Of a stretch of 64,000 bases of DNA, positions 8,614 through 16,390 are shown in pieces. Numbering within the stretch: the first letter of the stretch is position 1; each line of letters begins with the position of its first letter. The notes under the pieces are model-generated. The model made no database searches. It saw only the letters and a program-made list of their open reading frames with translations, and was not told the DNA's origin. This stretch comes from Paenibacillus sp. V4I7 (GTDB lineage: Bacteria > Bacillota > Bacilli > Paenibacillales > NBRC-103111). The stretch is taken from positions 8,034,501 to 8,098,500 of the forward strand of contig NZ_JAUSZD010000002.1 of NCBI RefSeq assembly GCF_030817275.1, read 5' to 3'. The position numbers and the translations under genes are program-made.

Positions 8614-9387
8614 TTAAGCGTTCTTGCCGAAAGTCACGCCTCCGTCAATATATAACGGTGAACCCATCATGAATTTGGAATCGTCTGAAGCGAGGAACAA
8701 TGCCGCTAGCGCAACGTCTTCCGGACGGCCCATTTCGTTGCTTAACTGCCTGGATTTCAAAGAGGCGATGGCTGCTTCAGGATCGTCGTAGGAAGTGCGT
8801 AGATAGTTTTCTACGAACGGTGTTAAAATGGTTCCCGGCAGCAGTGCATTTACCCGGATGCCATAGGCGGCATAATCCACTTGCATGGATTTCGTTAATG
8901 CGAGAACAGCGCCTTTGGTTGCTGCGTAAGAAGCCCGGCGGGCCAGACCTATTTCAGCGATACAGGAAGACATGTTAATAATAGAACCGGATTTGCGTTC
9001 CATCATATGTGGCACGACATACTTAGAAGGTAAGAATACACCTTTGACATTAACGCTCATGATGCGGTCCCAGGCGTCAGGTTCTAGCTCATGAAGCGCG
9101 CCTACACCGCTAATTCCTGCATTGTTGAAAAGTACGTCTATACGGCCATGTGCCTGTATGATTTGCTCTACCATCTGACTGACGGAGTCTGCTTGGGTAA
9201 CGTCCGCTTGTATATACGCAGCAGCTCCGCCAGCCCCGATAATTTCATCCGCCGTCTCCTGCCCTTTGACGATGTCGAGATCGTTCACGATGACTTGCGC
9301 ACCTTCTTGTCCAAATAAGAGAGCAGTACTTTTGCCGATTCCTGATCCTGCACCTGTGATGAGAATGACTTTGTCTCGTAATCGCAT
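8614..9387 (-). CDS. Short-chain dehydrogenase/reductase (FabG-like)
   Basis: A 257-residue classical SDR: TGAGSGIG cofactor motif at residue 12, LFNNAG near residue 87, catalytic Ser in NMSSCIAE, YAATKGAV with Tyr and Lys, and NALLPGTILTPF. An Asp after the second strand (VNDLD) suggests preference for NAD+ over NADP+. It lies between the IclR regulator (14-base gap) and the FAH-family hydrolase (70-base gap) on the same strand. The gene pair resembles the dehydrogenase/hydrolase pair of the non-phosphorylative L-rhamnose and L-fucose pathways (2-keto-3-deoxy acid dehydrogenase followed by diketo acid hydrolase). The enzyme class is certain; the substrate is inference. Confidence 0.85.
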   Translation of the reverse strand: MRLRDKVILITGAGSGIGKSTALLFGQEGAQVIVNDLDIVKGQETADEIIGAGGAAAYIQADVTQADSVSQMVEQIIQAHGRIDVLFNNAGISGVGALHELEPDAWDRIMSVNVKGVFLPSKYVVPHMMERKSGSIINMSSCIAEIGLARRASYAATKGAVLALTKSMQVDYAAYGIRVNALLPGTILTPFVENYLRTSYDDPEAAIASLKSRQLSNEMGRPEDVALAALFLASDDSKFMMGSPLYIDGGVTFGKNA

Positions 9388-9401
9388 GCGAATTCTCCTT
9401 T

Positions 9402-10151
9402 TTATTCGGATAGTTTATGAGCGAGCTTGCAAATTTCTTCTATACAGGACTGCTTCTTCTGCTCCCATTGAGGCAGCATCATGGAGCAGCTGACAGCGGC
9501 GATGACTTTTCCCACGGCATTACGAATCGGAGCAGCTGCGCAGCTAAATCCAAGCACGGCTTCCTCCAAATCAAGCGCATAGCCTTGCTTGCGAATTTGA
9601 TCCAAGTCCATTATTAAAGCTTGTGAAGAGGTAATGGTATGGACGGTAAGCTGCTGAAACGGTTCTTGGTTAGTTGGATAGAATGAAATTAGTTCATCCT
9701 TGCTGAGATCGGCCAGCATCGCCTTACCGAGTGCGGTGGCATGAGCAGGTAATCGCATGCCTGGTTCAGATGCTAATCTAACAGGCGTAAGCGCTTCCTC
9801 TTTGGCGATATATAGGACTTCCTTGCCATCTAGAACGGCAAGTTGGAACGATTCGCCCAGCCTCAGCTTGGACAAGGAAGCTTCCTTGTGGAAGGACTCA
9901 TTCAAGTCTCGCTGCTGCATGGCAGCATGGCCGAAACGAGACAATTCTCTTCCTAACCGGTAGGTTTCTCTGGTTTCCTTTTCGATCCACCCCAAGTTCT
10001 CCATGGTTAATAACAATGAGTACATCGAGCTTTTGTTAATAGCGAGCGTTCGTGACAAGTCGATAAGTTTCATCTCACCGGGATGCTGAGAGATTTCTTT
10101 GAGAATCAGGTGTGCACGTTCGATGGCCGGAACGCGGTATTTATCATCCAA
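9402..10151 (-). CDS. IclR-family transcriptional regulator
   Basis: A 249-residue regulator with an N-terminal winged helix (residues 6-70; AIERAHLILKEISQHP, then LSRTLAINKSSMYSLLLTM) and a C-terminal IclR effector-binding domain (RLPAHATALGKAMLA near residue 125, and GYALDLEEAVLGFSCAAAPI near residue 195). The start is TTG at 10149-10151, preceded by AAGGAGG at 8 bases. It is the first gene of the minus-strand operon with the SDR and FAH enzymes and most likely represses it until the substrate binds. Two nested inverted repeats upstream are good operator candidates. Confidence 0.88.
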   Translation of the reverse strand: MDDKYRVPAIERAHLILKEISQHPGEMKLIDLSRTLAINKSSMYSLLLTMENLGWIEKETRETYRLGRELSRFGHAAMQQRDLNESFHKEASLSKLRLGESFQLAVLDGKEVLYIAKEEALTPVRLASEPGMRLPAHATALGKAMLADLSKDELISFYPTNQEPFQQLTVHTITSSQALIMDLDQIRKQGYALDLEEAVLGFSCAAAPIRNAVGKVIAAVSCSMMLPQWEQKKQSCIEEICKLAHKLSE

Positions 10152-10206
10152 GTAAGGGCCTCCTTGATCGTAAAGCGATTGTTTAAATACTTGAGTTTTT
10201 CACTGT

Positions 10207-10259
10207 TTGGTTTTGTATATAAAACCAAGTTTATATGATAGAACCATTTTATCATATAA
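10207..10259. promoter_or_regulatory. Two adjacent inverted repeats, candidate IclR operators
   Basis: An 8-base-arm repeat (TTGGTTTT 10207-10214 and AAAACCAA 10221-10228, 6-base centre) is followed by a 10-base-arm repeat (TTATATGATA 10231-10240 and TATCATATAA 10250-10259). Both are perfect. They lie 56-108 bases upstream of the IclR start codon, where operator and promoter are expected. Function is inferred from symmetry and position. Confidence 0.5.
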
Positions 10260-10263
10260 GCAG

Positions 10264-10304
10264 AAAAAAAACGAGAACCCCCGTGAGGAATTCTCGTTTT
10301 TTTT
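10264..10304. terminator. Bidirectional hairpin with A and T tracts
   Basis: Fourteen-base complementary arms (AAAAAAAACGAGAA and its complement) enclose a 13-base loop, so a T tract follows the stem on both strands. It lies upstream of the IclR operon. With no gene on either side within reach, it may insulate the operon or be left over from a lost neighbour. Confidence 0.7.
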
Positions 10305-10722
10305 CAGTTGATCCGGGCGCGCGCGAATTCTGGGTGCGCGTGTAGCGTCGTATAGTGGCGGTCAAACCCTCTTACTTCACATCAACCTTGGCAAACGCTC
10401 TCATCCGTATAGGACGACGGGGTCGTTTATTCTTGAAAGATATGAATTTATAAGTTTTCTGAGGTATGAGAGATCTCCTGTTGGCAAGGTTCGTCAACGT
10501 CAGTATTGGAAAACTACTACAGCAGATCTCTTCATTTGAGCCACTTTAGGAGCCTTCTATTGGAATTTATCCATCAGAAAAGTAGTAAAATTTCTTGTTA
10601 CGAAATGGTTTCGAGGTGATTCCATTGCACATAATCCAATCTGCACCTCAAAATGATATACCCATTCCTTAGATTACTGCACATTTTCCAATGGGAGTGG
10701 ATGTAGCCAATTCATGTTCAAA

Positions 10723-10743
10723 TTGTTGCAAAGCGTGCAATAA
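10723..10743. repeat. Palindrome of the TTGTTGYA family (first copy)
   Basis: TTGTTGCA, five bases, TGCAATAA: an imperfect 8-base-arm palindrome. It belongs to the same family as the copies at 11103-11285 and 39777-39857. Confidence 0.6.
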
Positions 10744-10762
10744 CCTACAGCCAATGCAAAAG

Positions 10763-10952
10763 CTGTAAAGATATTTTTCATCGTTACAGATGCGAAGGGA
10801 TGTGAAATCGTGTCTCTAAAGATGTTTTGTATTCTTACAAACGAGAAAAAAGCAGCTTTATGCGTTGAGTGAGGCTGTAAAGATATTTTTCATCATTACA
10901 GAAGCGAGGGGATGTGGAATCGTGTCTGTAACGATATATTTCATCTTTACAG
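10763..10952. repeat. Array of four CTGTAAAGAT palindromes in a duplicated unit
   Basis: Four 27-base elements start at 10763, 10814, 10875 and 10926. Each has arms of the form CTGTAAAGAT and ATCNTTACAG around a 7-base AT-rich loop. The second copy is degenerate, and the fourth has only one unpaired position. The pairs are spaced 51, 61 and 51 bases apart because a unit of about 90 bases (two palindromes plus the sequence between) is tandemly duplicated with a 112-base period. Transcribed, each element would form a hairpin. Confidence 0.75.
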
Positions 10953-11041
10953 ACGAGAAGATGGCGGATTGGTATCTAAAACGAGCGAGTGATAGCAAAG
11001 AGAAGTTCGTTCCCCATGCTCAAACGTAAGCTGTAGACAAG

Positions 11042-11066
11042 AACCTGGCCATCGGCCAGGTTTTAT
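11042..11066 (+). terminator. Orphan plus-strand terminator
   Basis: AACCTGGCC, loop ATC, GGCCAGGTT and then TTATTT: a perfect 9-base stem with a U tract on the plus strand. There is no plus-strand gene in the 700 bases before it, so it either ends an unannotated transcript or is left over from a lost gene. Confidence 0.7.
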
Positions 11067-11102
11067 TTAGTAGAGAGGGTAGATTAGGTTACTTGAACTG
11101 CA

Positions 11103-11285
11103 TGTTGTACAACGTACAACAATTTCCTTCGTTTCATCCCTCCAAGCTGGAGATGTTGTATCTAGTACAACAATTTTGCAGGATTTCCTGCTAAACGGTT
11201 ACTTTTAGGCAGAATTGTTGTATGTTCTGCAACATTTGGACTGGCTAGCACGGATTTGCTTGCGTAAAGTTGTAGAAAATACAAC
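11103..11285. repeat. Array of four TTGTTGTA palindromes
   Basis: Copies at 11103-11121 (TGTTGTAC, AAC, GTACAACA; perfect), 11154-11172 (TGTTGTA, five bases, TACAACA; perfect), 11215-11236 (imperfect) and 11269-11285 (GTTGTA, five bases, TACAAC; perfect). They are spaced about 50-60 bases apart, similar to the other array just upstream, although the sequences are unrelated. Confidence 0.75.
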
Positions 11286-11414
11286 ATTGCCAATGAAGCT
11301 GCTCCAAATGAAGGCTCCAAATTGTATTCAAACTATTTAATGTCATTAATGAAGTTACTCCATCACATTTAGCTCGCAAATCACCCACGGTACAGTACCG
11401 GGTTCCATCACTAC

Positions 11415-12095
11415 TTATCTGCCGCCTGGAATAAATCGTTTAATCCAACCGCCAAAGCTTTGCGGGTTCCTCGTTTGAATAAGCACGACACCTTCGCCGC
11501 GGAATCGGCAGACAACGCCCTCGCCGCTCGTCAAGCTGGATAACCAGCCTTTGGCCGCTTTTTCAATCGTATACTGCGTATAATCCGGCCAAGCAACGAG
11601 ATGCCCGTTATCAATGATCACTTCTTGCCCTGGAGCTAGATTAATGGCATGAATAGCGCCGTAAGAGGAAAGGAAGACGGTGCCTTTTCCGCTTATCTCA
11701 ACGATAAAAAAGCCCTCGCCTGACATAAAGCCACTCATCAGGTTTTGCATTTTCGTATTCACCTGAATGCCGGATGTTCCTGCAAGAAAGCCGTCTTTTT
11801 GCACATACAGCTTATAGGAGCCGTCTAATTCTACGGCTTCAATGTCACCAATGACAGCAGGTGACAATAATACCTCCCCCGATCCTCTTGTAGGGGTTAA
11901 TTCTTGGAAGAAGAATTTCTCGCCGCTCAGCATTCTTCCTAAACCCTTCATAATGCCGCCGTCGACGGTTCCCTTGAGTTCGATATTAGGGGACATAGAG
12001 ACCATGGCTCCAGCTTCCGCCTTGATATTCTCGCCCGCCTGAAGTTCTACCTTCAACATAGGAAATGCGCCTTTATATAAAATTTCGTGTTTCAT
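11415..12095 (-). CDS. AIM24 / TIGR00266-family protein
   Basis: A 226-residue all-beta protein of the AIM24 (DUF124, TIGR00266) family, recognised by the opening (PMLKVELQAGENIKAEAGAMV), the GEVLLSPAVIGDI strand region near residue 83 and the glycine-rich final third (SGEGVVCRFRGEGVVLIQT). No catalytic residues are known for the bacterial members and their role is unclear. Of two ATG codons, the one at 12093-12095 is chosen because GGAGG is only one base away from the first and six bases from the second. It stands alone, with a decayed transporter upstream. Confidence 0.88.
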   Translation of the reverse strand: MKHEILYKGAFPMLKVELQAGENIKAEAGAMVSMSPNIELKGTVDGGIMKGLGRMLSGEKFFFQELTPTRGSGEVLLSPAVIGDIEAVELDGSYKLYVQKDGFLAGTSGIQVNTKMQNLMSGFMSGEGFFIVEISGKGTVFLSSYGAIHAINLAPGQEVIIDNGHLVAWPDYTQYTIEKAAKGWLSSLTSGEGVVCRFRGEGVVLIQTRNPQSFGGWIKRFIPGGR

Positions 12096-12128
12096 AGTCA
12101 TCCTCCAATTTTAAATGAAATGGTTGTG

Positions 12129-12704
12129 TTAAGCCGTTTTTGAATGATTATGACTGTCAAAGCTGCGATTCGTATAGACGAATCCAGCACAGAGCAGTAA
12201 AATGCCCATCGTGACATAGAAGACGGACGTGAAACCGTACGCTGCAGCAAGATGGCTGCCAATAAAAGGACCAATCAAATTGCCTAGGAACGGCGATGAG
12301 GAGAAGCATGGTGATGCTAGTGGCGAAAGCCTGCGGGATGAAGGCAAGTGCCGCCATCGATAAGGCGATCACAAGTGTTTTGCGCTGACCGATACGGTCG
12401 CCGAGTCTCCCTAAGGATGGAGCACCGAACAAGTTCGCATCCCGAACCCGGTGCGAAGCAGCATGATTTTACGTCCGCGTCGATCCGCAATTGCTCCCCA
12501 GAGCGGCTGAGTGAGAAACGATGTGATGAACTGTGCTGCGACAATCCAGCCTGTCCAACGTACAATTTCGCTAAGATCTTGAACTCCGAGTTCTTCGATG
12601 TAGAGCGGTAGAAACGGAAGAACGAGTTTCATGCCGCACATAACAGAGAAATTAGCGCCCAATAGTATCCATAGTGACTTTTTCCAATGTAAGGGGGAGG
12701 GCAT
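12129..12704 (-). pseudogene. Decayed MFS multidrug efflux transporter
   Basis: Three frames together read as a shortened 12-helix MFS pump. Residues from 12704 to about 12430 give helices 1-2 and motif A (GAIADRRGRKIML); a second frame (about 12432-12300) gives the equivalent loop of the second half (GRLGDRIGQRKT) and helix 8; a third (about 12300-12129) gives helices 11-12 and the stop. A normal member is about 400 residues, whereas this locus codes for fewer than 200, so two internal deletions of roughly 400 and 150 bases have removed the middle and shifted the frame. AAGGAG still precedes the ATG at 12704. It cannot make a working transporter. Confidence 0.8.
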
Positions 12705-12742
12705 GTTCGTAGACTCCTTATCATTTTTTTCCAGTATAACAT

Positions 12743-12787
12743 AAAAAGAGCTATCCCCAAGCGGTTACGGCCGCATGGAGGATAGCT
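12743..12787 (-). terminator. Terminator downstream of the 80-residue membrane protein gene
   Basis: On the minus strand AGCTATCC and GGATAGCT form the outer stem (12749-12756 with 12780-12787), with CTTTTTAT following. It lies 15 bases after the stop codon at 12802. Confidence 0.75.
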
Positions 12788-12801
12788 GTACGGAGAAGGT
12801 T

Positions 12802-13044
12802 TTATTGATTCATATTCGACATCATTGCGCCGAAGAAGAGTACAAAGAAAATAATGTAGAGACCGATTCCGATGAGAGCCCAGATTAAGCTTGCTTTGGC
12901 ATAATTAGATTTCGTAGGGTTTTCTCCTTTACTGAATGCCCACACGAATAACATCACAATATTCACAAGTGGAATCGCAAGGAGCAGGATGGTAATCATC
13001 CAATCTTTTACGCTTAGGACAGGTGCATTTTGTTGTTCTTCCAA
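12802..13044 (-). CDS. Small two-helix membrane protein
   Basis: An 80-residue protein with a short polar N-terminus, a membrane helix at about residues 15-35, a polar loop containing SKGENPTKSNYAKASL and a second helix at about 48-72. Similar small proteins with the loop pattern NPTKxNYAKA are common in Firmicutes and have no assigned function. GGAGTTGA-type Shine-Dalgarno sequence upstream. It has its own terminator, so it is probably monocistronic. Confidence 0.75.
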   Translation of the reverse strand: MEEQQNAPVLSVKDWMITILLLAIPLVNIVMLFVWAFSKGENPTKSNYAKASLIWALIGIGLYIIFFVLFFGAMMSNMNQ

Positions 13045-13125
13045 ATCAAGTCAACTCCCTCATAAGTTATATAAGTTAACTGTATTTTGAAGTTAGCCTA
13101 TATATGTCTTTGAGTTGTTCGTTCA

Positions 13126-14004
13126 TTACCCACGCGAGAACCGCTGCCTGTACTTGCGAGGAGAGATACCTTCCATTTTGGTGAAGCAGGTGGCAAAATA
13201 GGCAGGCTGCTCAAAACCAACCTCTTCCGCTATGTGCGCAACGGGAAGATCGGTTTGAAGCAGCAGCAGCTTAGCCTGCTGGATCCTTAACCGTAGTAGG
13301 TATTCCGTCGGGGAACAGCCATATTCCTTTTGCATGCAGCGTGCAATGTAAACAGGGTGGAAGTTAACGTGATCGCCGAGTTCTTTGGCTGAAACAGACG
13401 CTTTGTAATGCTGCCTTAAATAGGAGGCCGCTTTTTCCGCGCAGGCCTTGGAAGGTGATGGATGATCGCTGTCCATGGTAGCGGAAAGCTGGCGCAGTAG
13501 CTCATGAAAAAGCTGCTGCTGCGCAAAACGGACACTGCTCATATGAGCACTCGGTTGCAGCTGCTGAAGCTGTTCGAACAGGTCATAGGTTTTTTCTGGC
13601 TGCAGAAGTGTTGTATATTGAGGGATCCGAATCGTAAAGGGTTCTACAGCAAATGGTTCAATTGGGGTAAGTAAAGGGTCTTCCAGAGGTATAGGTTGGA
13701 CCGTATGGTCTACCATAGCCCATGGTCCACCTACGTGGAAATGCATCCAATAAGTACCCGTCAGTTCGGAACAGACTTCAGTAGCGAAATGATAGCTGTC
13801 CGGCCTTAAAATAACGGCTTGTCCAGCTGCTACCTCGAACCTAGCATCCTCCTCGCCTATATAGAAGCAGCCCGATGTGGTGATTAGTAAATCAAATACT
13901 TGGATATTGCGTCTGCTCGGATGTTTGCTGCCTTTGGATATCGTGCTGAAACCGCTTGTAATATAGTGCGGCAGCGGAGGGACAGTCATTTCGATAAAAG
14001 ACAT
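13126..14004 (-). CDS. AraC-family transcriptional regulator with cupin-like sensor domain
   Basis: A 292-residue protein: an N-terminal cupin-like ligand domain (residues 1-150; FYIGEEDARFEVAAGQAVI is the barrel signature) and a C-terminal pair of helix-turn-helix units (residues 195-290; KELGDHVNFHPVYIARCM and VAHIAEEVGFEQPAYFATCF). The ATG at 14002-14004 with AAGGTG 7 bases upstream is preferred to the upstream start at 14112, which would add 36 low-quality residues. It is divergent from the MATE exporter gene and may regulate it, but AraC members with this architecture usually sense sugars. The target is therefore uncertain. Confidence 0.85.
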   Translation of the reverse strand: MSFIEMTVPPLPHYITSGFSTISKGSKHPSRRNIQVFDLLITTSGCFYIGEEDARFEVAAGQAVILRPDSYHFATEVCSELTGTYWMHFHVGGPWAMVDHTVQPIPLEDPLLTPIEPFAVEPFTIRIPQYTTLLQPEKTYDLFEQLQQLQPSAHMSSVRFAQQQLFHELLRQLSATMDSDHPSPSKACAEKAASYLRQHYKASVSAKELGDHVNFHPVYIARCMQKEYGCSPTEYLLRLRIQQAKLLLLQTDLPVAHIAEEVGFEQPAYFATCFTKMEGISPRKYRQRFSRG

Positions 14005-14147
14005 CGGAGTCACCTTTTCATCTCTTGAGTGGAGGTTGGAATTTTGAAACTTTAAGTTGCAATACTCATACTTGGAATCAACTATAGCATCTATAATTTG
14101 AGCAGACAACAAAGTTTCATTTATACAAAAAGAGAGATGATAATCGG

Positions 14148-15554
14148 ATGGTGAAAAACATGGGCAAAGAGAAAAATAAGTTTACTCTATGGCTGCTAGC
14201 TTGGCCTATTTTCGTCGAATTGCTTCTGCAATTGCTTTTAGGAGCCGTCGATACCTTAATGGTGAGCCGTGTATCAGATGATGCGGTGGCGGTGGTCGGC
14301 TTAGCGAACCAACTGTTCCAAGCGATGATGATCTTATTTATAACGGTTTCGAGTGGCGCCGGGATTTTGATTGCTCAGAAAATAGGAGCCAAGCAGAATG
14401 AATCTGCGCGCACCGTGGCCATTATGGCCGTAACCGTCAGCGCAGTGATAGGCAGTGTGCTGAGTGTGATTCTTTATATGGAGGCACGCCCTCTGGCGAG
14501 ACTGTTCCACTTGGAGGAGCGGCTGCTTCCTATGGCTGAAACCTACATCTCGATTGTGGGGAGCGGGATGGTTTTAACGGCTTTGACGGCGGCGCTTAGC
14601 ACCGTGATTCGGAATACAGGGAACACCAAGGGGCCGATGATTACGGCTATTGGTATGAATGTTATACACATCGTGTTTAACTATGGATTTATATATGGCG
14701 AGCTCGGATTTCCTCAACTGGGTTTAACAGGTGTGGCCATTTCGACACTCGTGAGCCGATTGTTGGCAACGTGTTTGCTGCTGTTTATGTTCGTTTCTGC
14801 GTTCGAACGGAGGATGGAGTGGCGGGATCTTATCGTATTCAATCGAAAGCTATTTGGTGATATTTTGAAAATAGGTTGGCCGCTTGGCGTGAACATGTCT
14901 TCCTGGGTATTGACCCAGTTGACGATCTACACGTTCCTAGCCACGATGGGAGCTAAGGAATTGGCCGCGAGAACGTATATGAACACGCTCGAGTCGATTT
15001 GTTTTATGTTAGGCTATTCCATTGCCTTAGCCGTTCAAATTCAGATTGCTCATCTGTATGGAGCCGGAAATATCAAAGAAGCTTATAAGAGTGGATATCG
15101 AGGTACATGGATTGGACTCGGTTTGGTTGGATTCAACAGCATCATTCTCTTTGTCATCGGCAAAAGCTTTCTCGGCTTCTTCACCTCAGATGCGGATATT
15201 ATCAAGCTGGGACTCTCCTGTTTGGTGCTGACTCTTATCCTACAGCCAGGGAGAATGCTCAATATGGGCTTCGGTAATGCGCTGAGCGCGGTAGGCGATA
15301 CCCGTTATAATATGATCATATCACTGTTCTCGATGTGGGGAGTGGCTGCGGGCCTTTCCTATGTATTGGGCTTGCACATGGGCTGGGGGCTGGCGGGTAT
15401 TTATGTCGCTATGATTTTCGACGAATATTTGCGCGGCATTCTCGTTGTCATCCGTTGGCGCCAGCAGAAGTATTTGCGCCGGGCGGAGGCGCATGATAAG
15501 AGTGCTGCTGCTTCAGGGACTGGCGAGGGTGCTGGTATGAGTATGCATGAATAA
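14148..15554 (+). CDS. MATE-family efflux transporter
   Basis: A 468-residue protein with 12 membrane segments of the MATE (NorM/DinF/YeeO-like) family, which export cationic drugs or metabolites in exchange for Na+ or H+. The two six-helix halves are visible as related stretches (GAVDTLMVSRVSDDAVA in helix 1, GNALSAVGDTRYNM in the second half). A weak purine-rich site (AGAGAGATGA) precedes the ATG; a second in-frame ATG four codons later is also possible. The C-terminus has a charged cytoplasmic tail. Divergent AraC regulator upstream; promoter-proximal ArsR regulator downstream has its own promoter. Confidence 0.9.
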   Translation: MVKNMGKEKNKFTLWLLAWPIFVELLLQLLLGAVDTLMVSRVSDDAVAVVGLANQLFQAMMILFITVSSGAGILIAQKIGAKQNESARTVAIMAVTVSAVIGSVLSVILYMEARPLARLFHLEERLLPMAETYISIVGSGMVLTALTAALSTVIRNTGNTKGPMITAIGMNVIHIVFNYGFIYGELGFPQLGLTGVAISTLVSRLLATCLLLFMFVSAFERRMEWRDLIVFNRKLFGDILKIGWPLGVNMSSWVLTQLTIYTFLATMGAKELAARTYMNTLESICFMLGYSIALAVQIQIAHLYGAGNIKEAYKSGYRGTWIGLGLVGFNSIILFVIGKSFLGFFTSDADIIKLGLSCLVLTLILQPGRMLNMGFGNALSAVGDTRYNMIISLFSMWGVAAGLSYVLGLHMGWGLAGIYVAMIFDEYLRGILVVIRWRQQKYLRRAEAHDKSAAASGTGEGAGMSMHE

Positions 15555-15577
15555 CAGGGGTATGGCGGGTTCCAAAC

Positions 15578-15607
15578 TTGACATGCAGACAAATGGTTGC
15601 ATAAAAT
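15578..15607 (+). promoter_or_regulatory. Strong promoter giving a leaderless arsR-type transcript
   Basis: TTGACA (15578-15583), 18-base spacer, TAAAAT (15602-15607). Only six bases (GATGGC) lie between the -10 box and the ATG at 15614, so transcription should begin at or within two bases of the start codon. No Shine-Dalgarno site is present. Both facts point to a leaderless mRNA. Confidence 0.65.
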
Positions 15608-15613
15608 GATGGC

Positions 15614-15928
15614 ATGGATAAAGTATTTAAAGCTCTCGCTGATTCAAGCCGAAGACGACTCCTTGACGAGCTCTTCAAGAAAAATGGCCAGACATTGAAT
15701 GAACTATGTGATCATCTTGATATGACCCGTCAATCCGTAACGAAACACTTGCTTATATTGGAGGAAGCGAATCTTATTCATATTGATTGGCAAGGCCGAA
15801 ATAAAATTCATTATCTAAATGTGGAACCCATCGGAGAGATTTATGACCGCTGGATCAGCAAATATGATCGTGATCGCATCGAAGCATTGCGTGATCTTAA
15901 AAAAAAGCTTGAAGCGGAGAGACTTTGA
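15614..15928 (+). CDS. ArsR-family helix-turn-helix regulator
   Basis: A 104-residue winged-helix protein of the ArsR class: FKALADSSRRRLLDEL at the start, then the recognition helix region (LNELCDHLDMTRQSVTKHLLIL, described here by its ends) near residues 30-52. It has no obvious metal-binding Cys motif, and it belongs to the type usually followed by AHSA1/SRPBCC genes, as here. The stop codon overlaps a TTG that begins the remnant of the next AHSA1 gene. It probably represses its own operon. Promoter and absence of a ribosome binding site suggest leaderless translation. Confidence 0.88.
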   Translation: MDKVFKALADSSRRRLLDELFKKNGQTLNELCDHLDMTRQSVTKHLLILEEANLIHIDWQGRNKIHYLNVEPIGEIYDRWISKYDRDRIEALRDLKKKLEAERL

Positions 15929-16355
15929 GCAAGCTCAAAGATCCCTATAGCAGAATTGGGAAGCTTTTACAAGCAGCGATTTTACCGAAAAATACTTCTT
16001 CGGAAGCAAAATTCAATCAGACTGGCAGGAAGGCTCTAACGTTACCTATTCGCGGAATGGACAAGTCACCGATCACGGAATCATACTAAAGTGCGAGCCG
16101 CATCGTTTACTTTCTTTTACATGGAACATGATAGGAGATGAAACTTCTCGTAAGCAGCCATCACGGGTCACTTTTGAGTTGAAAGCATTAGATTCGACGG
16201 TCAAACTGATACTTAAGCACGATAATCTAGCATCGACTGACATCGTGGATAGAGAAGGTACGTTTGAGGGATTAAATAATGGATGGCCAGCTATTCTGAG
16301 CAACTTGAAGAGTTTACTCGAAACTGGGAACACTCTGCCACCTATTTCTATTTAG
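15925..16355 (+). pseudogene. AHSA1/SRPBCC-domain protein, frameshifted near the start
   Basis: The frame from 15951 to the stop at 16353-16355 reads as a typical AHSA1 (Aha1-like START/SRPBCC) domain: WEAFTSSDFTEKYFFGSKI, then EGSNVTYSRNGQ and a C-terminal LNNGWPAILSNLKSLLE helix. It is closed by TAG at 15948-15950. The expected start, a TTG at 15925-15927 overlapping the ArsR stop (SKLK...), lies in another frame, so about 25 bases including part of the first strand appear to be lost with a net frame change. The family binds hydrophobic ligands; no function here is likely. Confidence 0.7.
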
Positions 16356-16390
16356 CCAATCACAATTACATCGAAAGAGAGTTGAATAGT

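Larger units (their letters stand above)
10305..11414. other. Gene-free region of 1.1 kb carrying palindromic repeats
   Basis: No reading frame with a credible start and Shine-Dalgarno site was found on either strand. The first 400 bases show nothing I can name. From 10723 onward the DNA is dominated by two families of short palindromes and one rho-independent terminator, listed separately. A 70-codon frame without a start runs through 10820-11029 but its sequence follows the repeats and is not protein-like. Confidence 0.7.

Noticed and set aside
10763..10952. CRISPR-like array
   Set aside because: The repeated elements are palindromic, degenerate and few, the sequences between them are themselves duplicated and no cas gene is present. 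They are dispersed hairpin repeats.
10961..11029. Possible 22-codon gene just before the orphan terminator
   Set aside because: No Shine-Dalgarno site. The frame continues upstream through the palindromic repeats without a start, so it is most likely chance.
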